DNA from: SABI01 sp963678555
GTDB lineage: Bacteria > Spirochaetota > Spirochaetia > Sphaerochaetales > Sphaerochaetaceae
Assembly: GCA_963678555.2 (NCBI GenBank)
Contig: OY782871.2
Coordinates: 1 to 64,000 of the forward strand
Length of the DNA: 64,000 nucleotides
Direction: 5' to 3'
Of the stretch, positions 1 through 8,774 are shown in pieces; within the stretch, counting starts at the first letter, position 1; each line of letters starts with the position of its first letter. The notes beneath the pieces were generated by a model, which was not told the DNA's origin, searched no databases, and worked only from the letters and a program-made list of their open reading frames with translations. Both the position numbers and the translations under genes were made by a program.

Positions 1-88
1 TGTTGATCTATCGGAAAAGAGTACATTCAACTGTGCAATATGGTAGACTGACGTATCACTGTCGTCACGGAAGGGGGTCGCACATTCC

Positions 89-2326
89 ATGGAGAAGCTC
101 CGCTGCATCGTAGAGCGCATCACGTTCCAGAACGAGGAGAACGGCTATTCTGTGCTCAAATGCAGGGTAAAAGGCCATCATGAGCTACAGACCGTTGTCG
201 GCCTGATGCCTGCCGTATCAGTCGGATCAGTTCTCACTCTGGAGGGGTTCTGGAAGCACGACGGAACCTACGGTCCTCAGTTCAGCGTGCACACCTTCGA
301 AGAGACCCTCCCCGCCACCGCCTACGGTATCGAGAAATATCTCGGTTCGGGCCTGATCAAGGGAATCGGTCCGGTCTTTGCACGGAAGATCGTCAATACC
401 TTCGGTACAGAGACGCTGGAGATCATTGAATCGGAGATCGAACGGCTTCGGGAAATCAGGGGAATCGGGAACGTCCGGATCGAACGGATACGGAGAAGCT
501 GGCAGGAGCAGAAGGAGATCAGGAACATCATGCTCTTTCTCCAGGGTCACGGAGTGAATACATCTCATGCAACGAAGATCTTCAGGACCTACGGTGAACA
601 GAGTATCGCTGTGGTCAGTGAGAATCCCTACCGGCTCGCCGATGATATCTGGGGAATCGGATTCAGAACAGCCGACACCATTGCCGAGAAACTCGGGGTG
701 GAGAAGGATGCGGCAGTACGGCTGCGCTCAGGACTGTTGTACACTCTCGGCAGAGTATCGGAGGAAGGACACTGTTACGCCTCAAGGGAGCAGCTGTACG
801 AGGCTGCGTCACAGATGCTGGAGACTTCGAAGGAGAGACTCCGCCCTGTTCTCGACGAGATGGCCCGCTGTGAAGATGTCATCGTGGAAGATGATGCTGT
901 GTACCTTCCTCCCTTCTATGTCGCGGAAAACGGAGTGTCACGAAGGATCCGGGGACTGCTGAGCTCTCCGGTGGAGACGGTCCGGAAACAGGAAAGTCTG
1001 ACAGAACACTCAGAACGTGGGGATGTCAGTCCGGTGTCCTACGACGAGGTCCAGCTCACAGCTATCAGGACAGGGATAGCCAACCGGATCATGGTGCTTA
1101 CCGGAGGACCGGGAACCGGCAAGACGACGACGATTCTCGGCATCATTCAGGCATACCGTGCATCGGGAAAACGAATCCTGGGTGCGGCACCGACGGGAAG
1201 AGCAGCAAAAAGGATGAGTGAGGCTACCGGCATGGAGGCAAAGACTATACACCGGCTGCTTGAGTTCAAACCGCCACAGGGGTATCAGAGGAATGAACAG
1301 CATCCGCTTGACGCCGACGTGCTGATCCTTGATGAATGCTCCATGATCGACCTTCTGCTGATGTATAACCTTCTGAAAGCGGTACCTGACACCATGAGTA
1401 TTATCATGGTCGGTGACACTGACCAGCTTCCCTCGGTCGGTCCCGGCAATATCCTTCACGACATCATTGCCTCACAGACGGTCCCGGTGGTAAGACTGCA
1501 GCATATCTTCCGCCAGGCACGGGGTAGCAGGATCATCATGAACGCCCACAGAATACAGCAGGGCAGGCATATAGATACGCGTAACGGTAAGACCTCAGAC
1601 TTCTTCTTCATCGAAAGTAGCACCGCGGAAGAGGCCCTGGAAACGATCATGCATCTGGTATCAACACGTCTTCCCGGGTACTACGATACACACCCTGTAC
1701 GTGACATCCAGGTTCTCACTCCGATGCAGCGGGGTGTGGTAGGTGCAGCCAATCTCAACAGAATGCTGCAGGAACGACTCAACCCTCCGGGGGAACGGGA
1801 TGGCAGAGACTCACTCACCCGCTCCGGTATCGAGTACCGCCTTCATGATAAGGTGATGCAGATCAGGAACAATTATGACAAGGAAGTCTTCAACGGGGAT
1901 ATCGGCACCATCACTGAGGTCAACGCTGAAGACCAGGAGCTGACAGTATCGTTCGAAGGACGGATGGTCACCTATGAACGCTCACAACTCGATGAACTCG
2001 TCCTTGCCTATGCCATCACCATCCACAAGTCTCAAGGTTCCGAGTATCCGATCGTAGTCCTGCCTCTTATGATGAGTCATTTCGTCCTTCTCCAGCGAAA
2101 CCTGCTGTACACCGCAGTGACCCGGGCCAGACAGGCCCTGATCCTGGTAGGGGAAAAGAAGGCGGTCAGCTATGCCATACGAAACCAGAGACCGAATGAA
2201 CGGAACACCAGACTGACCGAGCGCCTGAGAGGAGAGAACCATACCGGATCTGGTAAGCAGGTCCTCACACAGGAACCATCCACCAAAACGCAGGATGTGG
2301 ATATTCACTCTTCGGGAGAAGTGTAG
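89..2326 (+). CDS. recD2: RecD2-type ATP-dependent DNA helicase
   Basis: 745 aa, the usual length for RecD2 (the RecD-like helicase of bacteria without a RecBC partner), a 5'-3' SF1B helicase acting in the cytoplasm in repair and recombination. An N-terminal OB/helix-hairpin-helix region (about residues 1-230) precedes the motor. Walker A GGPGTGKTTT lies at about residue 338, the Walker B stretch VLILDECSMID at about 411, and the C-terminal UvrD_C_2 motif AITIHKSQGSEYP at about 638. The ATG follows a purine-rich AAGGGGG about 10 bases upstream. The 3' end overlaps the convergent diguanylate cyclase gene by 22 bases. Family call is secure; the exact role in this host is inferred. Confidence 0.95.
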   Translation: MEKLRCIVERITFQNEENGYSVLKCRVKGHHELQTVVGLMPAVSVGSVLTLEGFWKHDGTYGPQFSVHTFEETLPATAYGIEKYLGSGLIKGIGPVFARKIVNTFGTETLEIIESEIERLREIRGIGNVRIERIRRSWQEQKEIRNIMLFLQGHGVNTSHATKIFRTYGEQSIAVVSENPYRLADDIWGIGFRTADTIAEKLGVEKDAAVRLRSGLLYTLGRVSEEGHCYASREQLYEAASQMLETSKERLRPVLDEMARCEDVIVEDDAVYLPPFYVAENGVSRRIRGLLSSPVETVRKQESLTEHSERGDVSPVSYDEVQLTAIRTGIANRIMVLTGGPGTGKTTTILGIIQAYRASGKRILGAAPTGRAAKRMSEATGMEAKTIHRLLEFKPPQGYQRNEQHPLDADVLILDECSMIDLLLMYNLLKAVPDTMSIIMVGDTDQLPSVGPGNILHDIIASQTVPVVRLQHIFRQARGSRIIMNAHRIQQGRHIDTRNGKTSDFFFIESSTAEEALETIMHLVSTRLPGYYDTHPVRDIQVLTPMQRGVVGAANLNRMLQERLNPPGERDGRDSLTRSGIEYRLHDKVMQIRNNYDKEVFNGDIGTITEVNAEDQELTVSFEGRMVTYERSQLDELVLAYAITIHKSQGSEYPIVVLPLMMSHFVLLQRNLLYTAVTRARQALILVGEKKAVSYAIRNQRPNERNTRLTERLRGENHTGSGKQVLTQEPSTKTQDVDIHSSGEV

Positions 2327-3636
2327 ATCTTGATTCCGCCTTTCCCGTTTCGCTTGATGTCATACATGGCGAAATCGGCATGCCTCATCAATACCTCAAG
2401 GTCCTCACCGGCATCGGGGAAGAGTGCTACGCCAATGGAGACACTCACCTGATGTCTGTGATCCTCCACACAAATGGGTTGCTGAACCGTATGAAGGATC
2501 TCCCGTGAGCGTATCTTCACCGACTGAAGCGACTCAACGTCCTGCAGAACGACTGCGAACTCATCTCCGCCGAGACGGGCGGCAATGTCGTCTTCATCAA
2601 TGCTCTGCTGCAACCGTTTCCCGATTTCCTTGAGATAGGCATCTCCCGCTTCATGTCCGTATGTATCATTGATCTCCTTGAACCCGTCCAGATCGAGGTA
2701 GAGCAGTGAGAACCTTGCCGAGTCCGTGCCGTACCGGGCAATCAGCCTTTCCATGGTCCTGAAGAACAGCCGCCTGTTCGGTAATCCGGTAAGCATGTCA
2801 TAGTTGGCGTAGGTCTCCAGCTTATCCTCCAGGAACTTACGGGCGGTAAGATCGGCCGAGGAGCCGACGATGTGGGTCACGATATCCTGCTCAATAATCG
2901 GAGTCAATGTTGTCAGCCAGAATCGTGTTCCCTCAGGCAGGGTGAGTGTCTCCTCATAGGTCACCGCACCCCGTTTATCAACACACCGCTGGTAGTTGTC
3001 AGCTATACTGTCACCGATATCCTTGCCGACAATGTCCTGAGGGGTCTTCCCCCTGATAAATTCTGGAAACAGCCCTGTCTTATTCTGGTGAGCAGGATTG
3101 TTGCGAATGAAGCGGAACTCTCCCGAGTCGGTAACCCGGACAAGGAACATCGCGTCCTGTGTACCGTTGAACACTTTCTCGAATTCACTCGATATCCGCG
3201 ATAGTTCACTCTCCGTCTCCTTCAAATAGGTGATATCGGTATGTGCTCCCAGCATGCGAAGCGGCTTTCCATTATCATCCCGTATCGCCATCCCCCTGCA
3301 TCGTATCCAGACAGTCGACCCGTTCTGATGTCTGTAGCGAACCGCCTGATCATACGGGTATTCAGGGTCTTCCAGGTGCCTTTTCAGGTTTTCGCTTGCC
3401 AGCTCCAGATCATCTTCATTGATGATGTTTTGCCATTCGCTGGACAGATGTTTCTTCTCAGCCGGGTCATACCCGAGGGTCTGCCAGAACTTCGGACTCA
3501 TCCACTCATGCTCAGGGTTCTCAAGATCCCAGTACCAGATTCCATCCAACATCCCCTTTTGAATGAATTCGAAAATGGCTGTATCCGATTGTACCAGATC
3601 ATACAGTTCCTGCTGCAGATAATTTTTCCCGTTCAT
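2305..3636 (-). CDS. PAS-PAS-GGDEF diguanylate cyclase
   Basis: 443 aa, no membrane segment, so cytoplasmic. Two PAS sensor domains (roughly residues 10-140 and 145-270) are followed by a GGDEF domain whose catalytic motif RLGGDEFAVVL is intact, so it should make cyclic di-GMP from two GTP. The usual RxxD inhibitory I-site five residues before GGDEF is replaced by DEDD, so product inhibition is probably absent. Another in-frame start lies 60 bases upstream, but 3636 is preferred: it has AAGAAGG upstream and lies downstream of a TATAAT promoter element, while the longer start would precede the predicted transcript start. The convergent 3' overlap with recD2 is 22 bases. Confidence 0.88.
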   Translation of the reverse strand: MNGKNYLQQELYDLVQSDTAIFEFIQKGMLDGIWYWDLENPEHEWMSPKFWQTLGYDPAEKKHLSSEWQNIINEDDLELASENLKRHLEDPEYPYDQAVRYRHQNGSTVWIRCRGMAIRDDNGKPLRMLGAHTDITYLKETESELSRISSEFEKVFNGTQDAMFLVRVTDSGEFRFIRNNPAHQNKTGLFPEFIRGKTPQDIVGKDIGDSIADNYQRCVDKRGAVTYEETLTLPEGTRFWLTTLTPIIEQDIVTHIVGSSADLTARKFLEDKLETYANYDMLTGLPNRRLFFRTMERLIARYGTDSARFSLLYLDLDGFKEINDTYGHEAGDAYLKEIGKRLQQSIDEDDIAARLGGDEFAVVLQDVESLQSVKIRSREILHTVQQPICVEDHRHQVSVSIGVALFPDAGEDLEVLMRHADFAMYDIKRNGKGGIKIYTSPEE

Positions 3637-3685
3637 GATGTTTCGAACCTTCTTCACTCTGATGTAATGTACGATGTAATTCCAG

Positions 3686-3714
3686 ATTATACACAACCTT
3701 CTCTATATTATCAC
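3686..3714 (-). promoter_or_regulatory. Candidate promoter of the diguanylate cyclase
   Basis: On the minus strand a perfect TATAAT -10 box (plus coordinates 3686-3691) has a weak -35 GTGATA 17 bases further upstream (3709-3714). It would start transcription roughly 40 bases before the ATG at 3636. Weak -35, so moderate to low confidence. Confidence 0.4.
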
Positions 3715-3981
3715 CCCTGATTTTATATCTATTTCATTTTTTTTCCGTGAAACTGCGCCTTTACACGGTAAGGAGATGTGGATAAGAACAGGATTCTGCA
3801 AACTATACTTTCTCAGGGACAATGGCATCCAGTGATTATCTGGTCGCTGTTCCGCACACGGCACACACATCAGGACTTTTGGAATATGGTGCAATCTGCC
3901 CGGTGGAATCTCCTTTCCACCGTGGATGCAGAATCCGCACGGTCCTTTCTCCAATGACCTGTATCTATTTCTCCAGTTCAT
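3703..3981 (-). CDS. Small DksA/TraR-type C4 zinc-finger ORF
   Basis: 92 aa. Residues about 15-45 read as a DksA/TraR C4 finger: CGFC, then IPPGRL, HHIPKVL and CVPCAEQ, matching the family pattern C-x2-C ... IPxxRL ... P ... C-x2-C. Unlike DksA it has no N-terminal coiled coil; an in-frame TAA sits eight codons before the ATG, so the finger is effectively stand-alone. A GGAGGGG lies 15 bases before the ATG, a little far; a CTG two codons upstream would be better spaced. The C-terminal half is unrecognised. It may be a small RNA-polymerase or DNA-binding protein, or the 3' remnant of a dksA-like gene. Confidence 0.45.
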   Translation of the reverse strand: MNWRNRYRSLEKGPCGFCIHGGKEIPPGRLHHIPKVLMCVPCAEQRPDNHWMPLSLRKYSLQNPVLIHISLPCKGAVSRKKNEIDIKSGVII

Positions 3982-4027
3982 CGGCAGAGGGCAGGACCCC
4001 TCCGATTATCGAAAGAACGTGAATGAG

Positions 4028-5254
4028 TTATAAAAGATTATCTCCCAACAGGAAATCAGTAATATGAATATGCCGGATACCTTCCATATCATGCGTAATG
4101 GGATCGAAGGATATCACGAACCGGGGAAACGCATCAACGATACCAGAGAATGCAGAAAATTCCCGTTCTCTCGTCTGATCATTCTCCATGAGATAGGCAG
4201 CCTGGATATAGGCCCTACCATTCTCGTTCTCGATGATGAAATCAACTTCCCCCTTGAAAGTCTTACCAATATAGACTTGATACCCTCTGGATACAAGTTC
4301 ATTGTAGACAAGAGTCTCCGCGACAAGATTCGATTCTTGTTTGACTCTATTCTTGAACAAGCGGAAAAGGCCCAGATCGCAAGCATACAGTTTTTCCTGT
4401 GTTGAAAGAATTTTCTTCCCCCGAATATCATACCTTTTAATCCTGTTGATGATCCCTGCATCACAAAAATAGCCTATATAATCATAGACTCTCTGTAATG
4501 CCATCTCAGTCATCTCTTTCTCCAACTCCTTCTTTATATTTCTTGCTGAGAAAGTAGATGAAGAATTCGCGAGAATATAGGCAAGAAGCCGTTCAAGTTC
4601 AATCGTACCTTTGATCTTGTTTCTCAGGATGATATCTTTATACATGATTGAATCTTTCAGGTTCATCAGTTGGGTGTGCTTATTCTCAGGTTTATCTTCC
4701 TTACATACTAAGGGAAACCCTCCCCATTCCAGATACGATTCAAGCTGTATTCGTGGATCAAGATTCTTGATGTGATCCAGCTTGATGAACTCACTGAATG
4801 AAAAAGGCATCATAAGAAAAGATAATGTCCTACCTCCAAGGTGAGATGCAAGCTCCCCTGATAACAGTTTTGAGTTCGAGCCAGTAATGAAGATACTGCA
4901 ATCGAACTCAACCCTGAAAGAGTTGATTAACAGCTCAAAATCCTTCATATTCTCGATCTCATCAAAGAAGAGATAATTCTTTCCTGCAGGTTGTATCAAC
5001 TGAGAAATGTAGGTATAAAATCCGTCAGGATCATGGCAATACTTCCTGAATGAATAGAACTCAAAATTGATGGAAATGATATGTGTATCAGGAACCCCCT
5101 GTTCCAAAAGCTCTTCCTGAATCTGATCCAGCAATACGGATTTCCCAGACCTTCTGACACCGGTAATCACTTTAATCATATCAGAGTCATAATAATGCCG
5201 AAGTCTTTTTAATATGTTTTCTCTCTTGATCATACAGTATCGTATCATTGACAT
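4028..5254 (-). CDS. AAA ATPase with DUF4143-type C-terminus
   Basis: 408 aa, typical for the AAA_14/DUF4143 family of orphan ATPases. The P-loop GVRRSGKS is at about residue 32, the Walker B YLFFDEIENM at about 95, and a sensor segment IFITGSNSKLLSGEL at about 128. The C-terminal part (FKGEVDFIIENENGRAYIQ) looks like a degenerate PD-(D/E)xK nuclease fold, a common feature of this family. Function is not established for the family; many members sit in accessory regions. Two identical-pattern palindromes lie just upstream, suggesting autoregulation. A second, diverged member is at 44726-45931. Confidence 0.85.
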   Translation of the reverse strand: MSMIRYCMIKRENILKRLRHYYDSDMIKVITGVRRSGKSVLLDQIQEELLEQGVPDTHIISINFEFYSFRKYCHDPDGFYTYISQLIQPAGKNYLFFDEIENMKDFELLINSFRVEFDCSIFITGSNSKLLSGELASHLGGRTLSFLMMPFSFSEFIKLDHIKNLDPRIQLESYLEWGGFPLVCKEDKPENKHTQLMNLKDSIMYKDIILRNKIKGTIELERLLAYILANSSSTFSARNIKKELEKEMTEMALQRVYDYIGYFCDAGIINRIKRYDIRGKKILSTQEKLYACDLGLFRLFKNRVKQESNLVAETLVYNELVSRGYQVYIGKTFKGEVDFIIENENGRAYIQAAYLMENDQTREREFSAFSGIVDAFPRFVISFDPITHDMEGIRHIHITDFLLGDNLL

Positions 5255-5261
5255 ATTTTCT

Positions 5262-5318
5262 TGTCTATATTTATAGACAATATTCTTATTTGCTAGTTTT
5301 TGTCTATATATCTAGACA
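5262..5318. promoter_or_regulatory. Paired TGTCTA-N6-TAGACA operator-like palindromes
   Basis: Two copies of TGTCTA-N6-TAGACA, at 5262-5279 and 5301-5318, with centres 39 bases apart. They lie 8 to 64 bases upstream of the ATPase start on the minus strand, where a repressor would block its promoter. The first copy extends to a 9-bp arm (TTGTCTATA/TATAGACAA). The repeated pattern is seen directly; the regulatory role is inferred. Confidence 0.5.
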
Positions 5319-5584
5319 CTTTTACATGTTTCTAGATTTCATCTTTTCGCTCAGACAAAATACTCACTCATAGTACCTGCAAAGAATGAGTAGGTTCTGT
5401 CTACAAGGAGTCTAGCCGACTGTACGTCGTCTCATAATTCAAACAAACCAAAATCTTGAAAATACATAGAGCTTGTCCCATTTCGATGAAACATGACCAG
5501 GCAGCCTGAGGGATCTCAACGTGCTGGCGGCGACGACCTCAGGATTCAGCAAAACCAGTCTCTCTTGTGAAAGTCAATGACTTT
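5319..5584. other. Non-coding stretch beside IS3
   Basis: No gene or clear signal recognised. It separates the ATPase control region from the IS3 inverted repeat. AAAGTCAATGACTTT, a 15-base quasi-palindrome, abuts the IS left end (about 5570-5584), and its mirror lies at 11323-11337 outside the right end. Confidence 0.4.
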
Positions 5585-5615
5585 GGGGGTGCGGACAAAA
5601 AGTTGGACTCTTTAG

Positions 5616-5801
5616 TCATGCTAAACCAAGACTTCTTCGGTACTCAAGAGGGCTCTTTCCTCCCAAAGACATTTTGATTCGTTTATCGTTGTACCAGAAT
5701 ATATAATTATAAATGAGAGAGCAGAACTCTTCGATTGAAACCCCGAACCATGAACGGCTATAGAACATTTCATTCTTCAGTCGGCCAAAGAAGCCTTCCA
5801 T
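5616..5801 (-). pseudogene. IS3 transposase, C-terminal fragment
   Basis: 61 aa beginning MEGFFGRLKNEMFY and ending SPLEYRRSLGLA, the C-terminal end of an IS3 (rve integrase) transposase and carrying its third catalytic residue (Glu of GRLKNEMF). It is the continuation of the fragment at 9880-11256: joining the two at the RIT boundary restores an uninterrupted reading PDNSAMEGFF, which aligns with PDNSACEGFF in the copy at 48.5 kb. Confidence 0.85.
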
Positions 5802-5828
5802 CGCTCATACGAAATTTCGTATGAGCGA
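5801..5828. repeat. 28-bp perfect palindrome at RIT left end
   Basis: A perfect 14+14 palindrome centred on CATACGAAATTTCGTATG. It overlaps the first bases of the RIT inverted repeat and includes 20 bases (5805-5824) that have no counterpart at the right end of the element. The half-site resembles the ATGCGAAA motif repeated in both RIT termini, so it may be a recombinase core site. Confidence 0.75.
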
Positions 5829-5866
5829 TGTCATGCGAAATCTTAATTTATGCGAAAGAATGGCCT
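5825..5866 (+). repeat. RIT left inverted repeat (42 bp)
   Basis: Begins GCGATGTCATGCGAAATC and ends TGGCCT. It is an exact inverted match of 9838-9879 and contains two ATGCGAAA half-sites 17 bases apart. Confidence 0.9.
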
Positions 5867-5970
5867 GAAACTGTAACTGAAGGCTTTATTCTCGGCCAAT
5901 ATTTCGCATAATATTTTGCTACATCATGATTTCGGTTGATACTATTTGTAACCCAAAAGGAGGGTCCAAT

Positions 5971-7812
5971 ATGTATCAATCCTATGACAAAGCTTTCAAG
6001 AAGATTGAAAGCAACCTCCCTGAAAAAACCAGGAAAGAAGCCAAGGGCTATGACTATAGGCGAAGTGCCCGGCTGGTCAGGGAGCATCTATCAGGAAAAG
6101 GTAGTCCTTATTCCCGGGAAGAGGCGGTCAACTGTCTCTTGTCCATCAAGTCGGGTATAGCTAAGCCTCGCTACAATCTATTCAGGAAAATCCAGTACCA
6201 GATTGCCGAGGAACTGTACCCGGATTCCACTCTGCAGAACCTTAAAATCTTCTATTCCGATTCAATTCCTGATTACAACTTGCCAGAAGGGATGAATTCC
6301 TTGCTTGATGATTTTATCCAGACTGGAGTTTTAAGCCCCAAGGGATGGGTTATCAAACAACTCCGTATAGGAGGCTTCCTTAATGAGATGGCATGTCGAA
6401 ACGGTCGTTCCTCAGTCTCCCAGATAACATGGGATGATGTTGCCCTGTATAGAACGATGTCAACTGAGTTTGTGGATATCGGTTCCTTCCTGAACTTCAT
6501 TGCTGCAAGGCATATAGCCTTGCCTTACCTGGGAGCTGTTTACCATCATCCCCCCCAGCGCTTGCAGATGTACGCAGAGCACTGCAAGGATGTCCTCTTT
6601 CCAACAACCCACGAGATTGCTGATGTATACGCTTGCCAAGAGCTCCTGACCAATGACCTTGCTGCTGCAGGGTATAGCCAGACTGTACTGAAAACAACAA
6701 AAACAGCATTCAATGGCCTAGCCTGCTTCCTGTATGCTACCGGGATGGGATACTCACGTCAGGCAGTGGAGCTATATTCCCGCATCTATGTGGAAAAAGT
6801 CAGCAAATATCCTACAAACGTCCGGCATCCATTTCTCTTGCTTGATGGATATCTGGATGGGGAGCGGCTGGAAACCAAGGGATACAGATCGCCTCGACCC
6901 TCAGCCGAATTCATCGATTGGTTCAAGCCCTATGCAGATAGGTATCGGAAACATCGGGAGCTTGACCATATCGGCAATTCTGCCCTGAAGGGAGACAGGA
7001 ATGCACTTGTACGATTTTCGTCATTCCTTGCAAAGCAAGGGTGTTGCTGTGTCGGTGAAATCACCCGCCAGCACCTGAAGGATTTCAACCATGCTGACTC
7101 CCATAATTCATATGAGGGGAAGAACCGGTACAACAGGGTCATAAGGCTTTTCCTTCAATTTCTCTTTGAGGAGGATATCCTCAAGGAGGATGTCGGGAAG
7201 GCTATGCCCAAAGTCAACATTGTAAGGACAAGGCCGACAAAGACGCTCACTGAGGACCAGTATTCACATGTCCTCGACTATTGCGCAGAGGCCGAGAACA
7301 GTGGCAACTATTTGCATTCAGCCATCCTGAAGATGGGGCTCTGGACCGGCCTGAGAACTTCAGACATCTGCAAACTGAGGGCTGAAGATATCGACTGGGA
7401 CAGGATGGAATTATCGTTGGTCCAGCAGAAGACCGGTGTCCACATAAGGGCCCCGTTCCCTGCAGGCCTGGGAAACACCATCTGGAACTACATAACCAAA
7501 TCAAGGCCTGTGAAAGGCGAAGCTGGTTTCATCTTCTGCAGTTCACGGGCTCCTTTCAGGCATTACTCGAGAACCATAACCAATAAGATCATCCACAAAG
7601 CACTGCCAGGGGAAGCCGTACACTTCCAGATGCTCAGGAAGACATTTGCAACAAGGATGCTACGAAGCGGTGCCAATGTTTCTGCAATCTCTGATGCACT
7701 CGGACATATCTCGGATTCCACGGTTGACACCTACATCGACACCAATACAGATATGATGCGTATGTGCTCCATGTTCTTGCATGGAATTGAATACAAGGGG
7801 GATGTCCTATGA
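5971..7812 (+). CDS. RIT tyrosine recombinase A
   Basis: 613 aa. The start is the ATG at 5971, seven bases after AAGGAGG; an upstream ATG at 5926 has no such site. The last ~190 residues form the catalytic domain of the lambda-integrase family: Arg in GLRTSD, the HFQMLRKTF box, GHISDSTVDTYID with the second His and the Tyr nucleophile. The box reads LRK rather than the canonical LRH. The long N-terminal ~400 residues presumably hold the SAM-like DNA-binding domain plus extra sequence. It overlaps recombinase B by four bases (ATGA), so the three genes are translationally coupled. The large size resembles TnpB of Tn554. Confidence 0.88.
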   Translation: MYQSYDKAFKKIESNLPEKTRKEAKGYDYRRSARLVREHLSGKGSPYSREEAVNCLLSIKSGIAKPRYNLFRKIQYQIAEELYPDSTLQNLKIFYSDSIPDYNLPEGMNSLLDDFIQTGVLSPKGWVIKQLRIGGFLNEMACRNGRSSVSQITWDDVALYRTMSTEFVDIGSFLNFIAARHIALPYLGAVYHHPPQRLQMYAEHCKDVLFPTTHEIADVYACQELLTNDLAAAGYSQTVLKTTKTAFNGLACFLYATGMGYSRQAVELYSRIYVEKVSKYPTNVRHPFLLLDGYLDGERLETKGYRSPRPSAEFIDWFKPYADRYRKHRELDHIGNSALKGDRNALVRFSSFLAKQGCCCVGEITRQHLKDFNHADSHNSYEGKNRYNRVIRLFLQFLFEEDILKEDVGKAMPKVNIVRTRPTKTLTEDQYSHVLDYCAEAENSGNYLHSAILKMGLWTGLRTSDICKLRAEDIDWDRMELSLVQQKTGVHIRAPFPAGLGNTIWNYITKSRPVKGEAGFIFCSSRAPFRHYSRTITNKIIHKALPGEAVHFQMLRKTFATRMLRSGANVSAISDALGHISDSTVDTYIDTNTDMMRMCSMFLHGIEYKGDVL

Positions 7813-8774
7813 TTGCCCCTTGCTTCAATTCAAAGCTGGCACCTTACATGAGTGCGCTTCTGGCTGAGCGGGATGATTCAGGCTTCTCCACAGGAGACCT
7901 CATAGTCTGCCTCAAGGATTTTGATACCTTCATCATTGAGAAGGGTTTCGATGACGGGACGTTTTCCCAGGCGCTTGCAGATGGCTGGAGCATCCAGCGA
8001 TTTACGGAAAATAAGGCATCACGCAACTCCAGGATAGGCCGTGTAAAGCTCCTTTCAGAATATATGGATTCAATGGGGTTGCCCATGTGTGCATCATTTG
8101 AGTTTGGCTCATCGGAGCACCCCAAGACGTATGTGCCTACCAGGGAAGAGTGTTCTGTACTGTTTTCGGTAATCGATACATGGAATCCGGTATCAGGGAT
8201 CCCTGAATATATATCCTGTGCTTATTCCGTGCTGTTCCGACTGTACTACTGCCTCGGGCTGCGCCTGAATGAAGCAGTGGATCTGCAACGGCAAGATGTA
8301 TCCTTTGACTGCGGCACCTTGTATATCCGCCACTCCAAGGGAGACAAGGACAGGATTGTGTTCGTCCAGGATGGTCTTTTAGACCTTATGAGGCGGTATG
8401 ATAACATAGTAAGTATACATCTTCCTGAACGGCAATGGTTTTTCCCTAGCAAGAAGCAAGGCCAGCACCCGTGGAAACATAATGTATGCAGACGGTTCAG
8501 GCAATTCTGGCAGTTGTCTTTTCCCGATTGGAAAGGCAGAAGGCCGACAGTGCATTCGCTGCGCCACGCATTCGTTGTGTATACCGTCAACGACTGGGTC
8601 GAGGATGGAAAGGATGCTTCGGCATTGTTCCCGTATCTTTCCCGGTTCCTGGGCCATGCCAGTATTGAAGACTCGATGTACTATTACCATATGTGGGACA
8701 CCGAGACAGGGGCCTTTGCACGCTTCATTGACCTGCCTTCTGCCGTTGAGGATGAAACGGAGGGCTGGCTATGA
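7809..8774 (+). CDS. RIT tyrosine recombinase B
   Basis: 321 aa, tyrosine recombinase. Catalytic features: Arg in GLRLNEAV, Lys in HSKGDKDR, the HSLRHAF box and GHASIEDSMYYYHM with the second His and Tyr. It starts with the ATGA overlap of recombinase A and ends in the same kind of overlap with recombinase C. The N-terminal part carries a core-binding-like helical domain. It should act with A and C on the inverted repeats; none of the three is known to work alone in RIT elements. Confidence 0.88.
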   Translation: MIAPCFNSKLAPYMSALLAERDDSGFSTGDLIVCLKDFDTFIIEKGFDDGTFSQALADGWSIQRFTENKASRNSRIGRVKLLSEYMDSMGLPMCASFEFGSSEHPKTYVPTREECSVLFSVIDTWNPVSGIPEYISCAYSVLFRLYYCLGLRLNEAVDLQRQDVSFDCGTLYIRHSKGDKDRIVFVQDGLLDLMRRYDNIVSIHLPERQWFFPSKKQGQHPWKHNVCRRFRQFWQLSFPDWKGRRPTVHSLRHAFVVYTVNDWVEDGKDASALFPYLSRFLGHASIEDSMYYYHMWDTETGAFARFIDLPSAVEDETEGWL

